From Streptomyces sp. NBC_00370 (GTDB lineage: Bacteria; Actinomycetota; Actinomycetes; Streptomycetales; Streptomycetaceae), in the NCBI RefSeq assembly GCF_036084755.1, contig NZ_CP107968.1, positions 4,557,501-4,621,500 of the forward strand: 64,000 bases of DNA, in the 5' to 3' direction. The position numbers and the translations under genes were made by a program. The notes beneath the pieces were generated by a model. It worked only from the letters and a program-made list of their open reading frames with translations. It was not told the DNA's origin and searched no databases. Shown here in pieces: positions 43,701 to 51,653 of the stretch (within the stretch, counting starts at the first letter, position 1; each line of letters opens with the position of its first letter).

Positions 43701-44661
43701 GCGGGAGGACTTCGGTGCCGCGGATCCTGCGTTTCTCCAGGGCGTCGGCGGTGTCCCGGATCTCCCGCTCGCCGGAGAGGAAGACCAGGATGTCGCCAGG
43801 CCCCTCCGACTGGAGCTCGTCGACGGCGTCGGAGATCGCGGTGATCTGGTCGCGGTCGCCCTCCTCGCCGTCCTCCTCCAGGAGCGGCCGGTAGCGGACC
43901 TCGACGGGGTACGTGCGGCCCGAGACCTCGACGATCGGGGCGTTGCGGAAGTGGCGCGAGAAGCGCTCCGGGTCGATGGTCGCCGAGGTGATGACGACCT
44001 TCAGGTCCGGGCGTCTGGGCAGCAGCTGGGCGAGATAGCCGAGCAGGAAGTCGATGTTGAGACTGCGCTCGTGCGCCTCGTCGATGATGATCGTGTCGTA
44101 GGCGAGCAGCTCGCGGTCGGTCTGGATCTCGGCGAGCAGGATGCCGTCCGTCATGAGCTTGACGAAGGTCGACTCCGGGTTCACCTGGTCCGTGAAGCGG
44201 ACCTTCCAGCCGACGGCCTCACCCAGCGGGGTGTCCAGCTCGTCGGCGACGCGCTCGGCGACCGTACGGGCCGCGATCCGGCGCGGCTGGGTGTGCCCGA
44301 TCATGCCGCGCACGCCGCGGCCCAGCTCCAGACAGATCTTGGGGATCTGCGTCGTCTTGCCGGACCCGGTCTCACCGGCGACGATCACGACCTGGTGGTC
44401 GCGTATCGCCTCCAGGATCGTGTCCTTCTTCTGGCTGACGGGAAGCTGCTCGGGATAACTGACCGCGGGCACACGGGCGCCACGCCGCCGGACCCGGTCG
44501 GTGGCCTTCTCGGCCTCGGCGGCGATCTCGTCCAGCACGGCCTGCCGTGCCTCGGGCTTGCGGATGCGCCGGGAGCCTTCGAGACGGCGGCCGAGCCGCT
44601 GCGCGTCACGCAGCGAGACGTCGGCCAGCAGGGTCTGGAGGTCGGCAAGGGAAGTAGACAT
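40723..44661 (-). CDS. hrpA: ATP-dependent RNA helicase HrpA
   Basis: A 1312-residue DEAH-box helicase of full HrpA length. After a short helical start it shows Walker A GETGSGKTTQIP, motif Ia TQPRRIAARTVAERV, DEAH box IIIDEAHERSLN, SAT motif ITSATID, motif V ATNVAETSLTVPG and motif VI QRKGRCGR. The HA2 region, OB fold and the long HrpA-specific C-terminal part follow. In bacteria HrpA resolves stalled ribosomes. It is flanked by tRNA-Asp copies on the same strand. Confidence 0.95.
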   Translation of the reverse strand: MSTSLADLQTLLADVSLRDAQRLGRRLEGSRRIRKPEARQAVLDEIAAEAEKATDRVRRRGARVPAVSYPEQLPVSQKKDTILEAIRDHQVVIVAGETGSGKTTQIPKICLELGRGVRGMIGHTQPRRIAARTVAERVADELDTPLGEAVGWKVRFTDQVNPESTFVKLMTDGILLAEIQTDRELLAYDTIIIDEAHERSLNIDFLLGYLAQLLPRRPDLKVVITSATIDPERFSRHFRNAPIVEVSGRTYPVEVRYRPLLEEDGEEGDRDQITAISDAVDELQSEGPGDILVFLSGEREIRDTADALEKRRIRGTEVLPLYARLSHAEQNRVFQRHSGRRIVLATNVAETSLTVPGIKYVIDPGNARISRYSHRTKVQRLPIERISQASANQRKGRCGRTSDGICVRLYSEDDFTSRPEFTDAEILRTNLASVILQMTAAGLGEIEKFPFIDPPDHRNIRDGVQLLQELGAFDAAQKDTKKKLTPLGRKLSQLPVDPRLARMVIEADRNGCVREVMVIAAALSIQDPRERPAEKQTQADQQHARFKDETSDFLAFLNLWRYVREQQKALSSSAFRRMCKSEYLNFLRIREWQDIYSQLRTVAKQMGLKIGDEDTAAADQSVHVSLLAGLLSHIGMKDVKDGAKNEYLGARSAKFAVFPGSALFKKPPRFIMSAELVETSRLWARVNAKVEPEWIEPLAGHLLKRTYSEPHWEKDAAAVMAYEKVTLYGVPIIDRRKVNFGRIDAEASRDLFIRNALVEGDWRTHHQFFHDNRKLLGEVEELEHRARRRDILVDDETLYDFYDQRVPEDIVSGAHFDSWWKAKRRDEPELLDFERSMLINEKAGSVTKDDYPDTWRQGQLSFRVTYQFEPGADADGVTVHVPLQVLNQVTSEGFDWQIPGLRADVVMELIRSLPKPIRRHYVPAPNYAEAFLDRAVPLQEPLPVTLARELQRMVGVPVTGDDFDLGRVPDHLKITFRIVDERRRKIAESKDLDELKLQLRPKARQALSKAAAATAERSGGETIERTGLTDWTIGTLVRIFETRRAGQPVKAYPALVDRGDSVAVRLFDTEAEQQQAMWAGTRRLILLNIPVSPAKFASDKLTNQHKLALSRNPHGSVQALFEDCATAAADKLIADHGGPAWDEESFRKLYDKVRADLVDATVRTVGQVQQILAAWQACERRLKSTNSLVLINNAQDVKDQLAALMPAGFVTRTGLPRLPDLMRYLVAVDRRLQQMPTNVQRDTTRMEKVHEMQDEYAWLLEQLPQGRPVPREVLDIRWMIEELRVSYFAHALGTAQPVSDKRIVKAIDAAAP

Positions 44662-44776
44662 ACCGGAACCAGGATCTCACCCGGGGCGAGAGAGTGGCGA
44701 ACCATTTCGGCCCGCACACGAGAAAGCCCCCCGCCGATGATCTCGGTAGGGGGCTTCGGGCCTTTGCGGGCCGAGG

Positions 44777-44850
44777 TGGCTGGGGCCGGGATCGAACCGG
44801 CGACCTATCGCTTTTCAGGCGATCGCTCGTACCAACTGAGCTACCCAGCC
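44777..44850 (-). tRNA. tRNA-Phe(GAA)
   Basis: The 74-nt cloverleaf on the minus strand has acceptor GGCTGGG/CCCAGCC, A discriminator, anticodon loop CTGAAAAG (GAA) and T-loop TTCGATC. Confidence 0.93.
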
Positions 44851-44870
44851 ACGCAATCTCGCGATTGCAG

Positions 44871-44945
44871 CGGTCCTGACGGGATTTGAACCCGCGGCCT
44901 CCACCTTGACAGGGTGGCGAGCACTCCAAGCTGCTCCACAGGACC
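44871..44945 (-). tRNA. tRNA-Asp(GTC), second copy
   Basis: Identical to the copy at 40547. It lies 20 nt upstream of tRNA-Phe on the same strand, so both are probably made from one precursor. Confidence 0.93.
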
Positions 44946-45142
44946 TCGCTGATGTGCGGGACAAGTCTCGCACACGGTCAAACATGCTCCCAACGGGATT
45001 TCCACGGTGTCCTTGAGTGATCGAACAGACACGCTGGGGTGGCCCGATGTCGCTAGATGAGCGTATCAGAATGCGGCACATGCCCTGTCCGCGCTGTGGG
45101 CGGCCTTGAGTCTCCACCGGGTGGAGACGGGAGGGTGAACCC

Positions 45143-46066
45143 ATGGACGGCAAGACGCTGTATTCGATCGGTGAGCTGGCCCGTCGGACGGGGCTGACGG
45201 TCACCGCCATCCGCTTCTACTCCGACCGAGGCATCGTCCCGGCCGCCGAGCGCAGCCCGGCCGGCTACCGCTTGTACGGCGCCGACGCCGTCGCCCGCCT
45301 GGATCTCGTACGGACGCTACGCGAGCTGGGCCTCGACCTGCCCACGGTCGGCCGGGTCCTGGCCGGTGAGCTGACCCTCCCGGAGGCCGCGGCGGCGCAG
45401 GCCGAGGCGCTGACGGCCCGGATCGGGACGCTGCGGCTGCGGCGCGCGGTGCTGACGGCGGTGGCCAGACGCGGCTCCACACCCGAGGAGATGGATCTCA
45501 TGCACAAGCTGGCCAAGCTGTCGGAGGACGAGCGCCGCGCCCTGATCGCGGACTTCCTGGACGCGGTGTTCGGCGACCTGGCGACCGCCCCGGCCATCGC
45601 CGGGCTCGTCCGGACCCTGACCCCGGAACTGCCCGCCCACCCGGAACCCGAACAGATCGAAAGCTGGGTGGAACTGGCGGAACTCACCCAGAACCCGGAC
45701 TTCCGGGCCGCGCTGAGGCGCATGGCCGAGCAGCTCGCGGCCGACGCGGGAGGAAGCGGGTTCGTACGCCGCGACCCGGTGGCGACGGTCCGCGACCAGG
45801 TACGCCCCGCCCTGGCGGCCGGCGTCGACCCGGCGTCGCCCGGCGCGGACGGGGTGGTGGCGGAGATCACGGCGCGGTACGCGCACGACGGCGGCCTGCG
45901 ACGCCTGCTGGCCAGGCTGGAGACGGCGAACGACCCCCGCAGGGAGCGCTACCTGGAACTGCTCGCAGTGATCAACGGCTGGCCGGCCCCGGAGCGCGTG
46001 ACACCGGCGCTTGACTGGTCGATCCGCGCGCTGCGGCTCGCCGTAGGGCCGACCGGGCGGTCGTAG
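45143..46066 (+). CDS. MerR-family regulator
   Basis: A 307-residue protein. The N-terminal winged helix is clear: YSIGELARRTGLTVTAIRFYSDRGIV, then SPAGYRLYGADAVARL. A coiled dimerization helix follows (about 75-105), and then a 200-residue helical domain without known ligand motif. Length is larger than for metal-sensing MerR, so it is likely a drug- or stress-type regulator. GGAGGGTGAA precedes the ATG. It is upstream of the sigma factor operon on the same strand. Confidence 0.88.
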   Translation: MDGKTLYSIGELARRTGLTVTAIRFYSDRGIVPAAERSPAGYRLYGADAVARLDLVRTLRELGLDLPTVGRVLAGELTLPEAAAAQAEALTARIGTLRLRRAVLTAVARRGSTPEEMDLMHKLAKLSEDERRALIADFLDAVFGDLATAPAIAGLVRTLTPELPAHPEPEQIESWVELAELTQNPDFRAALRRMAEQLAADAGGSGFVRRDPVATVRDQVRPALAAGVDPASPGADGVVAEITARYAHDGGLRRLLARLETANDPRRERYLELLAVINGWPAPERVTPALDWSIRALRLAVGPTGRS

Positions 46067-46159
46067 AAAATACTTTCGGGACCCAGGCAACCGGATCCTC
46101 CCTCCAACCGGTTGACCCGGTGGGGGGTTGACGCGACGGGGCAGTGCCGGAGGAGGGCG

Positions 46160-46693
46160 GTGACGGACTCGGAAGCGGACTTCGCGGACTTCGAGGAGTT
46201 CGTCACGGCACGCGGGCCGCGCCTGCTGCGCGCCGCCTGGCTGCTGACCGGGGACGCGCATCTCGCGGAGGACCTGGTGCAGACGGTGCTGGCCAAGATG
46301 TGGCCCAAGTGGCGCCGTATCGCGGCCGGGAGCCCGGACGGGAGTCCGGAGGCGTACGCCCGCAAGGCGCTGGTGAACACGTACGCGTCGTGGTGGCAGC
46401 GGCGTTGGCGCGGCGAGGTGCCGCACGACGTGCTGCCCGACGCGTCGCGGGACACGGCGGGGGTCGACGTCTTCGAGGCCGTCGACCTGGAACGTTCGCT
46501 CGCGGTCGCGCTGCGTTCGCTGCCGCCTCGGCAGCGAACGGTGGTCGTGCTGCGCTATTTCGAAGACCTCAGCGTCGAGGAGACGGCCGAAATCCTCGGC
46601 TGCCGGCCCGGGACGGTCAAGAGCCAGGCCGCGAAGGCGCTGGGCTCCCTGCGCGGCCTGCTGGCCGTCAACGTGCTCGTGGAAGGGCGGTGA
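46160..46693 (+). CDS. ECF sigma factor of the SigE family
   Basis: A 177-residue sigma-70 of group 4. Region 2 spans about residues 8-75 (FEEFVTARGPRLLRAAWLLT, then LAEDLVQTVLAKMW), and region 4 about 110-165 (LRSLPPRQRTVVVLRYFEDL, then CRPGTVKSQAAKAL). It lacks region 3. The GTG after AGGAGGGC is chosen. Upstream, GGCAACCGG (about 46087) could be the -35 of a self-recognised promoter. The next gene is 0 nt downstream and may encode its anti-sigma partner. Confidence 0.9.
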   Translation: MTDSEADFADFEEFVTARGPRLLRAAWLLTGDAHLAEDLVQTVLAKMWPKWRRIAAGSPDGSPEAYARKALVNTYASWWQRRWRGEVPHDVLPDASRDTAGVDVFEAVDLERSLAVALRSLPPRQRTVVVLRYFEDLSVEETAEILGCRPGTVKSQAAKALGSLRGLLAVNVLVEGR

Positions 46694-47491
46694 ATGGTGG
46701 TGGACGAAGAGGAGACGGTACGGGTGGCGGAGGACGATCTGCGCATCCTGCTCAAGTACGCCACCCCCGAACTCACCGCGTCGCCGCAGTGGATGCGGCA
46801 GATCCGCCGCCGCGTCGTACGGCGCAGGCGTCGCCGGCTCGCTCTGCTGACCGCCGTGACGGGCGTCGGGGCGGTGGCGCTCGCCGTCGGCACGCTGACC
46901 GGCGCCGGCGTCCTGGACCCGGGTCCGCAGCGCCCCGCGCGCCTGCCCGCCGCCGTCGGAACGGTCGGCGCCTCGTCGTCGCCGGGCGGCGCGGGTACGG
47001 ATACGGAGAAGGACGCGGACGACCTCGGGCTCGTCATGCCGCTGCCCGCCGGGTGGCAGCGGCTGTCCACGTCCGACGCGCGGTCGCTCGTGACGATCTT
47101 CATCGGCAACGGGCAGCGGCTGACCGGCAGTACGTGCGACGAGCCGACCCGCGACCCCTTCACCTGCGCGCCCGTCTCCCGGCTCGGTGCGGGCGAGGCG
47201 CTGATGGTGCTCAGGCAGGAGGACCAGCCGTACAACTGGTCCTGGCGGAAGACGTTCACCGTCCGGCCGGCGGATCAGGTGGACGACGGTTGCCGCGCGA
47301 TCGGTGGGTACAAGGAGCTGATGGGCTGGGGCGCCGCCCCCGAACCCGCGGTCAAGAGGCCCGTGATCAACGCCTACGTCTGTCTCAGGGGCCCGTCGTC
47401 GTCGACCCTCGCCCAGGTCGAGGACATCCTCGACGACGCCGTACTGCCCGCGGTCCCGTCCGCCGAGCCGGACGGGTACCCGCACCACTGA
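46694..47491 (+). CDS. Single-pass membrane protein, possible anti-sigma partner
   Basis: A 265-residue protein. A cytoplasmic N-terminus of about 50 residues, with LRILLKYATPELTASPQWM and a cluster of Arg, is followed by one membrane helix (about 54-75), then an extracytoplasmic domain with two Cys pairs (GSTCDEP...FTCAPV and DGCRAIG...NAYVCLRG). This topology and the direct coupling with the sigma gene fit a membrane anti-sigma or sensor. No ZAS motif is seen, so the role is inferred. Confidence 0.6.
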   Translation: MVVDEEETVRVAEDDLRILLKYATPELTASPQWMRQIRRRVVRRRRRRLALLTAVTGVGAVALAVGTLTGAGVLDPGPQRPARLPAAVGTVGASSSPGGAGTDTEKDADDLGLVMPLPAGWQRLSTSDARSLVTIFIGNGQRLTGSTCDEPTRDPFTCAPVSRLGAGEALMVLRQEDQPYNWSWRKTFTVRPADQVDDGCRAIGGYKELMGWGAAPEPAVKRPVINAYVCLRGPSSSTLAQVEDILDDAVLPAVPSAEPDGYPHH

Positions 47492-47520
47492 TCCGATCCG
47501 TTCCGTTCCGTTCCGTTCCG
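47491..47520 (+). repeat. Pentanucleotide microsatellite (ATCCG)2(TTCCG)4
   Basis: Six 5-bp units lie just before the ribosome site (GAAAGGGAT) of the L,D-transpeptidase gene. Such simple repeats are uncommon in Streptomyces and can change length by slippage. Confidence 0.85.
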
Positions 47521-47533
47521 AAAGGGATCTTCG

Positions 47534-48316
47534 ATGCCTTCACGCCTTCCCGTCGCCCTCGTGCTGGCGGCTGCCGCACTGGCCTCGGTGTCCGGCTGCG
47601 GCACCGGCGGTACGTCCGGCAGCGGCACCGACGCCGCGCCGCACACGCAACAAGCCGCGCCGCTCTCGCCCCTCTCCGGAGCGGACGGGACGGGCGGGAC
47701 GGCCACAGCGACCGTGAGCCCGCTGCCCAGCGAGCTGCCGGGGCTCGGCGCGCGGACACTGGCCGAGGTGCCCGGCAACGCCCGCCAGGTCGTGATCGTG
47801 ACCGGCCGGGGCAAGAACTCCCCGCTGTCCCAGGTGGTGTTGTACCGGCGCACCGCCAACGGCTGGGACGCGGGCGCCACATGGGCCGCGCACAACGCCA
47901 AGGAGGGCTGGCGCGCCGACCACCGGGCGGGCGATCTGCGTTCGCCCGTCGGCGTGTTCGCCCTCACCGACGCGGGCGGCCGGCTCGGCGATCCCGGTAC
48001 GCGCCTCCCGTACGACCACGCGCCCGTCGGCTTCTCCATCGGCGGAACGGGCTTCGCGGGTGAACCCCTCGCCGGGTCCTTCGACTACGTCGTCGCCATC
48101 AACTACAACCGCCGGCCGGGGACTTCGCCGCGCGACTGGACCCGCCCCGAAGGCGCGGGCAAGGGCGGCGGCATCTGGTTCCACGTCGACCACGGTGGCC
48201 CCACGCACGGCTGCGTCAGCCTCTCCGAGCCGCACATGAAGACGCTGCTGCGCACCCTCGACCCCGCGCTGCACCCGGTGGTCGTCATGGGCGACGCCGC
48301 CTCGCTCGCGCGCTGA
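47534..48316 (+). CDS. L,D-transpeptidase-like lipoprotein
   Basis: A 260-residue protein with signal peptide and lipobox ASVSGC (Cys about residue 22). A Ser/Gly/Thr-rich linker precedes the YkuD-type domain with WFHVDHGGPTHGCVSLSEP, whose HGCVSL motif holds the catalytic Cys and His. Such enzymes make 3-3 cross-links in peptidoglycan or attach proteins to it. It is downstream of the sigma/anti-sigma pair, which is consistent with envelope stress control. Confidence 0.85.
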   Translation: MPSRLPVALVLAAAALASVSGCGTGGTSGSGTDAAPHTQQAAPLSPLSGADGTGGTATATVSPLPSELPGLGARTLAEVPGNARQVVIVTGRGKNSPLSQVVLYRRTANGWDAGATWAAHNAKEGWRADHRAGDLRSPVGVFALTDAGGRLGDPGTRLPYDHAPVGFSIGGTGFAGEPLAGSFDYVVAINYNRRPGTSPRDWTRPEGAGKGGGIWFHVDHGGPTHGCVSLSEPHMKTLLRTLDPALHPVVVMGDAASLAR

Positions 48317-48329
48317 TCTTTCCGCCGAA

Positions 48330-48370
48330 CGCACTCCAGGCCGGGACGGCGACGCCGTCCCGGCCTGGAG
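48330..48370. terminator. Terminator between transpeptidase and tRNA-Glu
   Basis: A 19-bp perfect stem (48330-48348 with 48352-48370) and 3-nt loop serve both convergent units. Confidence 0.8.
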
Positions 48371-48383
48371 TGTTCTGGAATTG

Positions 48384-48456
48384 TGCCCCCAACGGGATTC
48401 GAACCCGTGCTACCGCCTTGAAAGGGCGGCGTCCTGGGCCACTAGACGATGAGGGC
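48384..48456 (-). tRNA. tRNA-Glu(TTC)
   Basis: The 73-nt minus-strand cloverleaf has anticodon loop CTTTCAAG (TTC), T-loop TTCGAAT and A discriminator. Confidence 0.93.
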
Positions 48457-48504
48457 TAGGGCGCGAGCAGCATATGGGATCGGCCGAGGTATCGCCAAAA
48501 CGGT

Positions 48505-50205
48505 TTATCGCGCGGGCGCGGGGACGGCGCTGGTGGGCGCGGGTAGACCGGGGTTCCCGGAGGTGGGCGGGGTCCGGCCCGGCGAGAGGGACGGGGACGG
48601 GGACGCCGACGGGGAGGGCGACGGTGAAGCGCCCGCGCCCGGCGCTCCCGCCTCCGCCGGCAGGTGGCGGCTCACCTCCGCCGTGGTCAGTCCCAGGCCG
48701 CCCAGCGTGATCTCGTCCCAGGCCTGGAGGTGCTTCGTCGTACGGTCCAGATAGAGCACCGAGGCGTTCACCTTCTCCGGGCTGTTGTTCTGCAGGGCGC
48801 GCAGCCCGCCCCCGCCCGTCGAGCCCTCCACCTTCAGCCGCGTACCGAACGGCAGCACCTTGTTCTCCCGGTGGTGGATGTGGCCCGCCAGGACGAGGGG
48901 GACCGCGCCGTCGGTCTGCTCGGCCGCCGTCGGTTCGTGCGCCACGGCGATGTCCACCGGGGTGCCGGCCTGGGCCTGGTCGCGCAGCGCCGACGCCAGT
49001 CGCGCGCCCGCCAGCCGCTCGGCCGGGTCGCCCTTGGCCGCCACTGACCGGTCGGGGGTGAACTGCGGGTCGCCCATCCCGGCCACCCGTACGCCCGCCA
49101 CCGTGACGGCCTTGCCGTTGTCGAGGACCCGGACGTTCTTCATCCGTTCCAGATAGCGCTGGGTGACGTCCGAGTCGTGGTTGCCGCGCACCCAGACGTA
49201 CGGGACGCCCAGGTCGGCGACGGGGTCGAGGAAGCCGTTCTCGGCCGCTGTGCCGTGGTCCATGGTGTCGCCCGAGTCGATCACGACATCGATCTTGTAC
49301 TCGTCGACGAGCGAGCTGATGATCTGCCAGGACGCGGGGTTGAGATGGATGTCCGAGACGTGCAGCACCCGCAGCGTCGCCGGGTCGGGCTGGTACGCGG
49401 GGAGCGTGGACGTCGCGTCGTACAGCCTGGTCACATTGGTGACGAGCCGGGCCAGCTCCTTCTGGTAGACGTCGAAGTCAGTGACGATCGAGCGGGCGTT
49501 GCCGACCACCTGCGGTGCCGAGGAGAGCAGCCCGGAGAACTTCGGCTCCAGCACGGACTTCGGGTTCCAGGTGGCGTACGCGCAGCCGGCCGACGCGGCC
49601 AGCAGGGTCAGCGCGAGGCCGCCCGCGGCGAGGGCGCGGCGGGGCCTGCGGTAGACGGCCAGGCCCAGGGCGGTCGCGCCGGACACGACGGCGACGCAGG
49701 AGCGTACGGCCAGTTCGGTCGCGCCGTTCGCGACGTCGCGGCCGACCTCCTCCTGGAGCCCGGAGATCCGGTCCGGGTGGTTGACCAGCGCCTGGGAGCG
49801 GACGGGGTCCAGCCGGTCGACGTCCACGTCGAGCCGCAGGGGCCCGGTGTGCGAGTCCAGTTCGAGCGCGCCGAGCGGCGAGACGTTGATCTTCGTACCG
49901 CCGGTCAGCGACGGCCGCAGCGCCATCCGCGTGTCCATCGGGCCGACCGGCGTCCGTACGCTGCCGACGACCAGCAGCCCCAGATAGGCGCCCAGCAGCA
50001 CCACGGCGACCAGGCCGAACGAGCGCGTGTACGGATGCGGCGCGTGCGGCGAGTGGCTGAGCGAGTCGGCCGGGCCCTTGCCCGGCGGCCTGAGGCGGCG
50101 TTCCAGTCGTACGAGGGCGGTGCGGGCGGTGCGGGCGGCGCGGATCGGGACATGGAGTACCTCACGGACCATTGGGCGCGTATGCCCACGCCGGGTACCC
50201 GCCAT
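48505..50205 (-). CDS. Membrane-anchored metallophosphoesterase
   Basis: A 566-residue protein. Membrane helices are near residues 63-83, 165-182 and 190-208. The phosphoesterase domain follows with the full set of metal motifs: VSDIHLN (DxH), DSGDTMDHG (GD), VRGNHDSD (GNHD), IAVAHEP and LAGHIHH. It should be outside the membrane and act on phosphoesters; substrate unknown. A Ser/Pro-rich tail of about 45 residues ends the protein. It is divergent from the zincin gene. Confidence 0.88.
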   Translation of the reverse strand: MAGTRRGHTRPMVREVLHVPIRAARTARTALVRLERRLRPPGKGPADSLSHSPHAPHPYTRSFGLVAVVLLGAYLGLLVVGSVRTPVGPMDTRMALRPSLTGGTKINVSPLGALELDSHTGPLRLDVDVDRLDPVRSQALVNHPDRISGLQEEVGRDVANGATELAVRSCVAVVSGATALGLAVYRRPRRALAAGGLALTLLAASAGCAYATWNPKSVLEPKFSGLLSSAPQVVGNARSIVTDFDVYQKELARLVTNVTRLYDATSTLPAYQPDPATLRVLHVSDIHLNPASWQIISSLVDEYKIDVVIDSGDTMDHGTAAENGFLDPVADLGVPYVWVRGNHDSDVTQRYLERMKNVRVLDNGKAVTVAGVRVAGMGDPQFTPDRSVAAKGDPAERLAGARLASALRDQAQAGTPVDIAVAHEPTAAEQTDGAVPLVLAGHIHHRENKVLPFGTRLKVEGSTGGGGLRALQNNSPEKVNASVLYLDRTTKHLQAWDEITLGGLGLTTAEVSRHLPAEAGAPGAGASPSPSPSASPSPSLSPGRTPPTSGNPGLPAPTSAVPAPAR

Positions 50206-50247
50206 GCCTGGCGGACGCCGGTACCCGCGCTACGGGAGAATGGCCGC

Positions 50248-50598
50248 GTGCTGGAAATGACGCGTGAGGAGTTCGAGGAGCTGGTCTCCGAGGCGCTCGA
50301 CCGGATCCCGCAGGAGCTGACCCGGCTGATGGACAACGTGGCCGTGTTCGTCGAGGACGAGCCCGAGGCCGCCGACCGTGAGCTGCTCGGGCTGTACGAG
50401 GGGACGCCGCTGACCGACCGGGGGGAGTGGTACGCCGGGGTGCTGCCCGACCGGATCACCATCTACCGCGGTCCTACGCTGCGGATGTGCGCGACGCGCG
50501 AGGACGTGGTGGCGGAGACGGAGATCACCGTCGTGCACGAGATCGCGCACCATTTCGGGATCGACGACGAGCGGCTGCACGCCCTGGGGTACGGATGA
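50248..50598 (+). CDS. Zincin-like metallopeptidase
   Basis: A 116-residue protein of the small minimal zincin family. Zinc motif HEIAHHFGIDDERL (HExxHxxG) is near the C-terminus, preceded by ITIYRGPTLRMC. Start MLEMTREEFEELV; GTG with GGGAGA upstream, and an ATG three codons later is possible. Its stop overlaps the start of crcB1 (ATGA). Confidence 0.85.
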   Translation: MLEMTREEFEELVSEALDRIPQELTRLMDNVAVFVEDEPEAADRELLGLYEGTPLTDRGEWYAGVLPDRITIYRGPTLRMCATREDVVAETEITVVHEIAHHFGIDDERLHALGYG

Positions 50599-51152
50599 GC
50601 GACGACGACCGGCAGGATCTCCCCGACGACGGGCACGACGACCGGCACGACAGCCGGCATGACGCTTCCCACGAAGCCGCGCTGGAGCCCGTCGACCCCG
50701 ACATCGATCTCCAGATGCCCGCCCAGCGCGCGGAGCTGGCGGCCGGTCATCCCGGGCCGGTGCTCGCCGTCATCTCGGCGGGCGGCGCCGTGGGCGCCGC
50801 CGCGCGCTACGGCGCGATCCTGCTCTGGCCGACACCGGCCGGCGCGTTTCCCTGGACGGTCTTCTGGATCAACCTGCTGGGCTGTGGGCTGATCGGGGTG
50901 CTGATGGTGCTCGTCAGCGAGGAGGGCAGATCGGCGCACCGGCTGGTGCGGCCGTTCCTCGGGGTCGGGGTGCTGGGCGGGTTCACGACCTTCTCGACGT
51001 ACGCGTCCGGCTTCGCCGACCTGCTCACCCGCGACGAGGCGGGCAGGGCGCTGGCGTACGCGGCAGGGACGCTCGCGGGCGCCATGGCGGCCGTCTGGGC
51101 TGCGGCGACCGTGACCCGCCGGCTGGTGCACCGTACGGAGGCGGCCCGGTGA
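50595..51152 (+). CDS. crcB1: Fluoride exporter CrcB, first subunit
   Basis: A 185-residue protein. About 50 residues of Asp/His-rich N-terminal tail precede four membrane helices (about 55-75, 87-107, 118-138, 152-170). Motifs FWINLLGCGLIGVLM and GVLGGFTTFSTYASG match the fluoride-channel family (Fluc), which acts as a dimer. It overlaps crcB2 by 4 nt, so the heterodimer is likely. No fluoride riboswitch was recognised upstream. Confidence 0.9.
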   Translation: MSDDDRQDLPDDGHDDRHDSRHDASHEAALEPVDPDIDLQMPAQRAELAAGHPGPVLAVISAGGAVGAAARYGAILLWPTPAGAFPWTVFWINLLGCGLIGVLMVLVSEEGRSAHRLVRPFLGVGVLGGFTTFSTYASGFADLLTRDEAGRALAYAAGTLAGAMAAVWAAATVTRRLVHRTEAAR

Positions 51153-51514
51153 ACTGGCTGCTGGTGATCGTCGGGGCCGCGGTCGGTGCCCCGCTGCGGT
51201 ATCTGACGGACCGTACGGTCCAGGCGCGGCACGACTCCGTCTTCCCCTGGGGCACGATGGCGGCCAACACGGCCGGGAGCCTGATCCTGGGGGTCGTGTC
51301 CGGGGCGGCGGTCTCGTCGGGGACGTACGCGCTGATCGGTACGGGCCTGTGCGGGACGCTCACGACGTACTCGACCTTCTCGTACGAGACGCTGCGGCTG
51401 GCCGAGCGCGGCTGGAAGTTCTTCTCGGCGGCGAATGTGCTGGTGTCGCTGTTCGTGGGGCTCGGGGCCGTGTTCCTCGGGACGGAGCTGGGCCGGGGGT
51501 TCTTCGGGCACTGA
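51149..51514 (+). CDS. crcB2: Fluoride exporter CrcB, second subunit
   Basis: A 121-residue four-helix protein: LLVIVGAAVGAPLRYLTDR, PWGTMAANTAGSLILGVV, GLCGTLTTYSTFSYE. The Asn and the GTLTTYSTF segment line the fluoride path. It lacks the His/Asp-rich tail of the first subunit. GTG start overlaps the end of crcB1. Confidence 0.92.
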   Translation: MNWLLVIVGAAVGAPLRYLTDRTVQARHDSVFPWGTMAANTAGSLILGVVSGAAVSSGTYALIGTGLCGTLTTYSTFSYETLRLAERGWKFFSAANVLVSLFVGLGAVFLGTELGRGFFGH

Positions 51515-51653
51515 GGCGCGACGGCTTCCCGTACCCGCCCGGTCAGGGCGGGCGAGGGCGTGTCCCCGGACGGGAAAAGCGCGTTGGGCAGTGAAATCCC
51601 GCCCCCGCCACCGCCGGGGCGGACCGCGTCCGTGCCCCTCGGAGGTGCCACTC

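Noticed and set aside
40582..44889. 1435-residue open frame on the plus strand
   Set aside because: Antisense shadow of hrpA and of two tRNA genes; no recognisable domain.
51515..51653. Fluoride riboswitch near crcB
   Set aside because: I saw no crcB-motif sequence upstream of crcB1 or between the genes.
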